Positions 62,820 through 64,000 of a stretch of 64,000 nucleotides of DNA are shown piece after piece. Where the stretch lies: NCBI GenBank assembly GCA_013205085.1, contig JABMLH010000006.1:124001-188000 (forward strand), read 5' to 3'. The stretch comes from Microbacteriaceae bacterium VKM Ac-2854 (GTDB lineage Bacteria > Actinomycetota > Actinomycetes > Actinomycetales > Microbacteriaceae). Each line of letters starts with the position of its first letter. Positions within the stretch are counted from its first letter, which is position 1. Under the pieces are notes generated by a model, which searched no databases, was not told the DNA's origin, and saw nothing but the letters and a program-made list of their open reading frames with translations. Made by a program: the position numbers and the translations under genes.

Positions 62820-63026
62820 ATGGGAACCAGGACACAGCTCGCCGAAACGGTGAGCACCGCACGCGACGCACTGCAGGAGGCAGTGGACGTCGCCTTCGAA
62901 TCCGTGCCGACCCGGCCGGAGACCCGCTCACCGCTCCCGCATCCGCCGGCCCAACCGCGGGTGAGACGCACTCCGTTCAGAGGGTTGTCACTCCGTCCCA
63001 CTCGCAGAGCTCGCAGAACGGACTGA
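62820..63026 (+). pseudogene. Truncated gene 5' end running into repeats
   Basis: ATG 62820 starts six bases after a TACTAT -10 element (leaderless layout). About 30 codons read as a helical N-terminus (MGTRTQLAETVSTARDALQEA) and then the frame passes into the repeat array and stops at 63026. The promoter with an SOS-like box and the helical start resemble DUF222/HNH (13E12-type) genes of actinobacteria, but too little remains to be sure. Confidence 0.4.
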
Positions 63027-63538
63027 CAACCCGCATCCGCCGCCCCGCGTCCGCCGAACCTGCATCCGCCGGGCCTCCCGCGAAGAGGAGGCCACCCTCC
63101 GCAGAGGGTTGTCACTCCGTCCCACTCGCAGAGCTCGCAGAACGGACTGACAACCCGCATCCGCCGCCCCGCGTCCGCCGACCCTGCATCCGCCGGGCCT
63201 CCCGCGAAGAGGAGGCCACCCTCCGCAGAGGGTTGTCACTCCGTCCCACTCGCAGAGCTCGCAGAACGGACTGACAACCCGCATCCGCCGCCCCGCGTCC
63301 GCCGACCCTGCATCCGCCGCTCCGCATCCGCCGCTCCGCATCCGCCGCTCCCGCATCCGCCGGGCCTCCCGCGGATAGGAGGCCACCCTCCCCAGGGGGT
63401 TGTCACTCCGTCACACTCGCAGAGCTCGCAGAACGGACTGACAACCCGCATCCGCCGCTCCGCGTCCGCCGACCCCGGGTCCACCGCTCGCGCATCCGCC
63501 GGCCCGAACGCGAGTGAGACGCACTCCCTCCAGAGGGC
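62938..63538. repeat. Array of four hairpin-forming repeats flanked by direct repeats
   Basis: A 51-bp core (62982-63032, 63106-63156, 63230-63280, 63397-63447) recurs with 124, 124 and 167-bp spacing; the last gap is longer because a CCGCTCCGCAT unit is repeated. Each core begins GGGTTGTCACTCCGT and ends ACGGACTGACAACCC, 14 of 15 bases complementary, around CTCGCAGAGCTCGCAG. The linker has a second stem (GGCCTCC/GGAGGCC). A 47-bp direct repeat (CGCATCCGCCGGCCC start, GTGAGACGCACTCC inside) flanks the array at 62938 and 63490. No protein is plausible in any frame. Confidence 0.85.
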
Positions 63539-63612
63539 CGCCGGTCCCGAGAGTGAAAAGAAATGAGCCGCCCCGTCGGAACGTTTGTCAGGCGGACGCG
63601 GTAAACAGGAGC

Positions 63613-64000
63613 ATGGAACCGCAGCAGTACGACATCGCCGTCATCGGAGCCGGGCCCGCCGGCACAGCCGCCGCCCTGCGCGCGGCGGAACTCGGGGCCC
63701 GGGTGGTTGTGCTCGAGGCCGGGAAGGTCGGTGGCACCTGCGTCAACACCGGCTGCGTGCCGACGCGGGTGCTCGCTAAGACGGCGCGGATGATCCGCGA
63801 GACGCGCACGGCCGGCGCCTATGGGATCGCGGTCGACGAACCGCTGATCGACTGGCCGCGGACCGTCGCCCGGGTCCGGGAGCGGGTGGACCGCGTCCGG
63901 TCGATCAAGCGCGAGGCCGATCGATTCGCAGCCGCCGGAGTGCAGCTCATCCAGGAGGGCCGCGCGCGATTCGAGAGCGATGACACCCTCGTGCTGGACA
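63613..64000 (+). CDS. FAD-dependent disulfide oxidoreductase (partial, runs off window)
   Basis: N-terminal 129 residues of a class I pyridine nucleotide-disulfide oxidoreductase. The FAD motif VIGAGPAGTAAALRAAELGARVVVLE is at residues 9-34 and the redox-active pair in GGTCVNTGCVPTRVLAK (C-x4-C). The usual Lys after the second Cys is Arg here. It resembles mercuric reductase or dihydrolipoamide dehydrogenase-like enzymes; the NAD and dimerisation domains lie beyond position 64000. AGGAG is only one base before ATG 63613, so the start could be slightly different. Confidence 0.88.
   Translation, partial: MEPQQYDIAVIGAGPAGTAAALRAAELGARVVVLEAGKVGGTCVNTGCVPTRVLAKTARMIRETRTAGAYGIAVDEPLIDWPRTVARVRERVDRVRSIKREADRFAAAGVQLIQEGRARFESDDTLVLD

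Noticed and set aside
63000-63530. Repeated open frames through the repeat array (for example VSPFCELCEWDGV on the minus strand)
   Set aside because: The reading is produced by the nucleotide repeat itself, occurs in several frames and lacks starts with ribosome binding sites.
62938-63538. CRISPR array
   Set aside because: Unit of 124 bp with conserved, not variable, linkers; only four copies; no cas genes nearby.

Overview
The window is GC-rich DNA (strong G/C at third codon positions) with mostly AGGAG-type ribosome binding sites, frequent GTG and some TTG starts, Tat-exported lipoproteins, an LAxTG-type cell-wall sorting signal and several apparently leaderless genes. Together these suggest a high-GC actinobacterium, most likely Microbacteriaceae (Microbacterium-like). 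That placement is an inference from style and gene content; there is no rRNA gene in the window. I saw no tRNA, rRNA, CRISPR array or intact insertion sequence.

Left third (1-33240): a chain of carbon-uptake islands. (1) 82-6431: ABC sugar importer, TolB-like propeller, Gfo/Idh/MocA dehydrogenase, 3-keto-disaccharide-hydrolase-domain (DUF1080) protein and a UPF0303 protein, one tight operon. (2) 6558-13096, minus strand: FadR-type regulator, homoserine-dehydrogenase-like/SAF oxidoreductase, CitMHS transporter, Asp/Glu-racemase-fold protein, OtnK-type kinase and OtnC-type aldolase. This is a tetronate-like acid route to DHAP with an unusual front end. (3) 13215-16619: tautomerase, mannitol-dehydrogenase-family enzyme and a divergent ROK regulator. 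(4) 16642-24210: LacI regulator, two xylose-isomerase-like TIM-barrel proteins, Gfo/Idh/MocA dehydrogenase, ABC importer and SnoaL-like protein; an aldo/keto reductase follows. (5) 25338-33240: ABC importer with GH42 beta-galactosidase, divergent GH43 glycosidase and a LacI regulator, with a good LacI-type operator in the divergent promoter.

Middle (33360-50342): a secreted asparaginase-like protein with altered active-site residues and an LAYTG sorting signal; LysR plus MHS-type transporter; a pseudogene and a long perfect hairpin; an XRE-regulated SDR/cupin/flavodoxin/MFS group; then a decaying accessory stretch (SnoaL pseudogene, ABC ATPase remnant, small hypotheticals), two AraC paralogues around a Tat-exported protein, two VOC proteins, a drug-efflux-type MFS, and a VOC gene fragment with short tandem repeats.

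Right part (50574-64000): aldo/keto reductase, 2-hydroxyacid dehydrogenase with divergent Lrp/AsnC regulator, then a TetR-controlled operon combining an NMT1-type ABC importer with an adenosine-deaminase-fold hydrolase, an NtaA-type FMN monooxygenase and a flavin reductase. This is a candidate uncharacterised heterocycle or amine catabolic pathway. It is followed by an XRE regulator and aldo/keto reductase, a LexA-box-like site before a truncated gene, a striking array of 124-bp repeats each able to form a hairpin, and the start of a flavin disulfide reductase that runs off the window.
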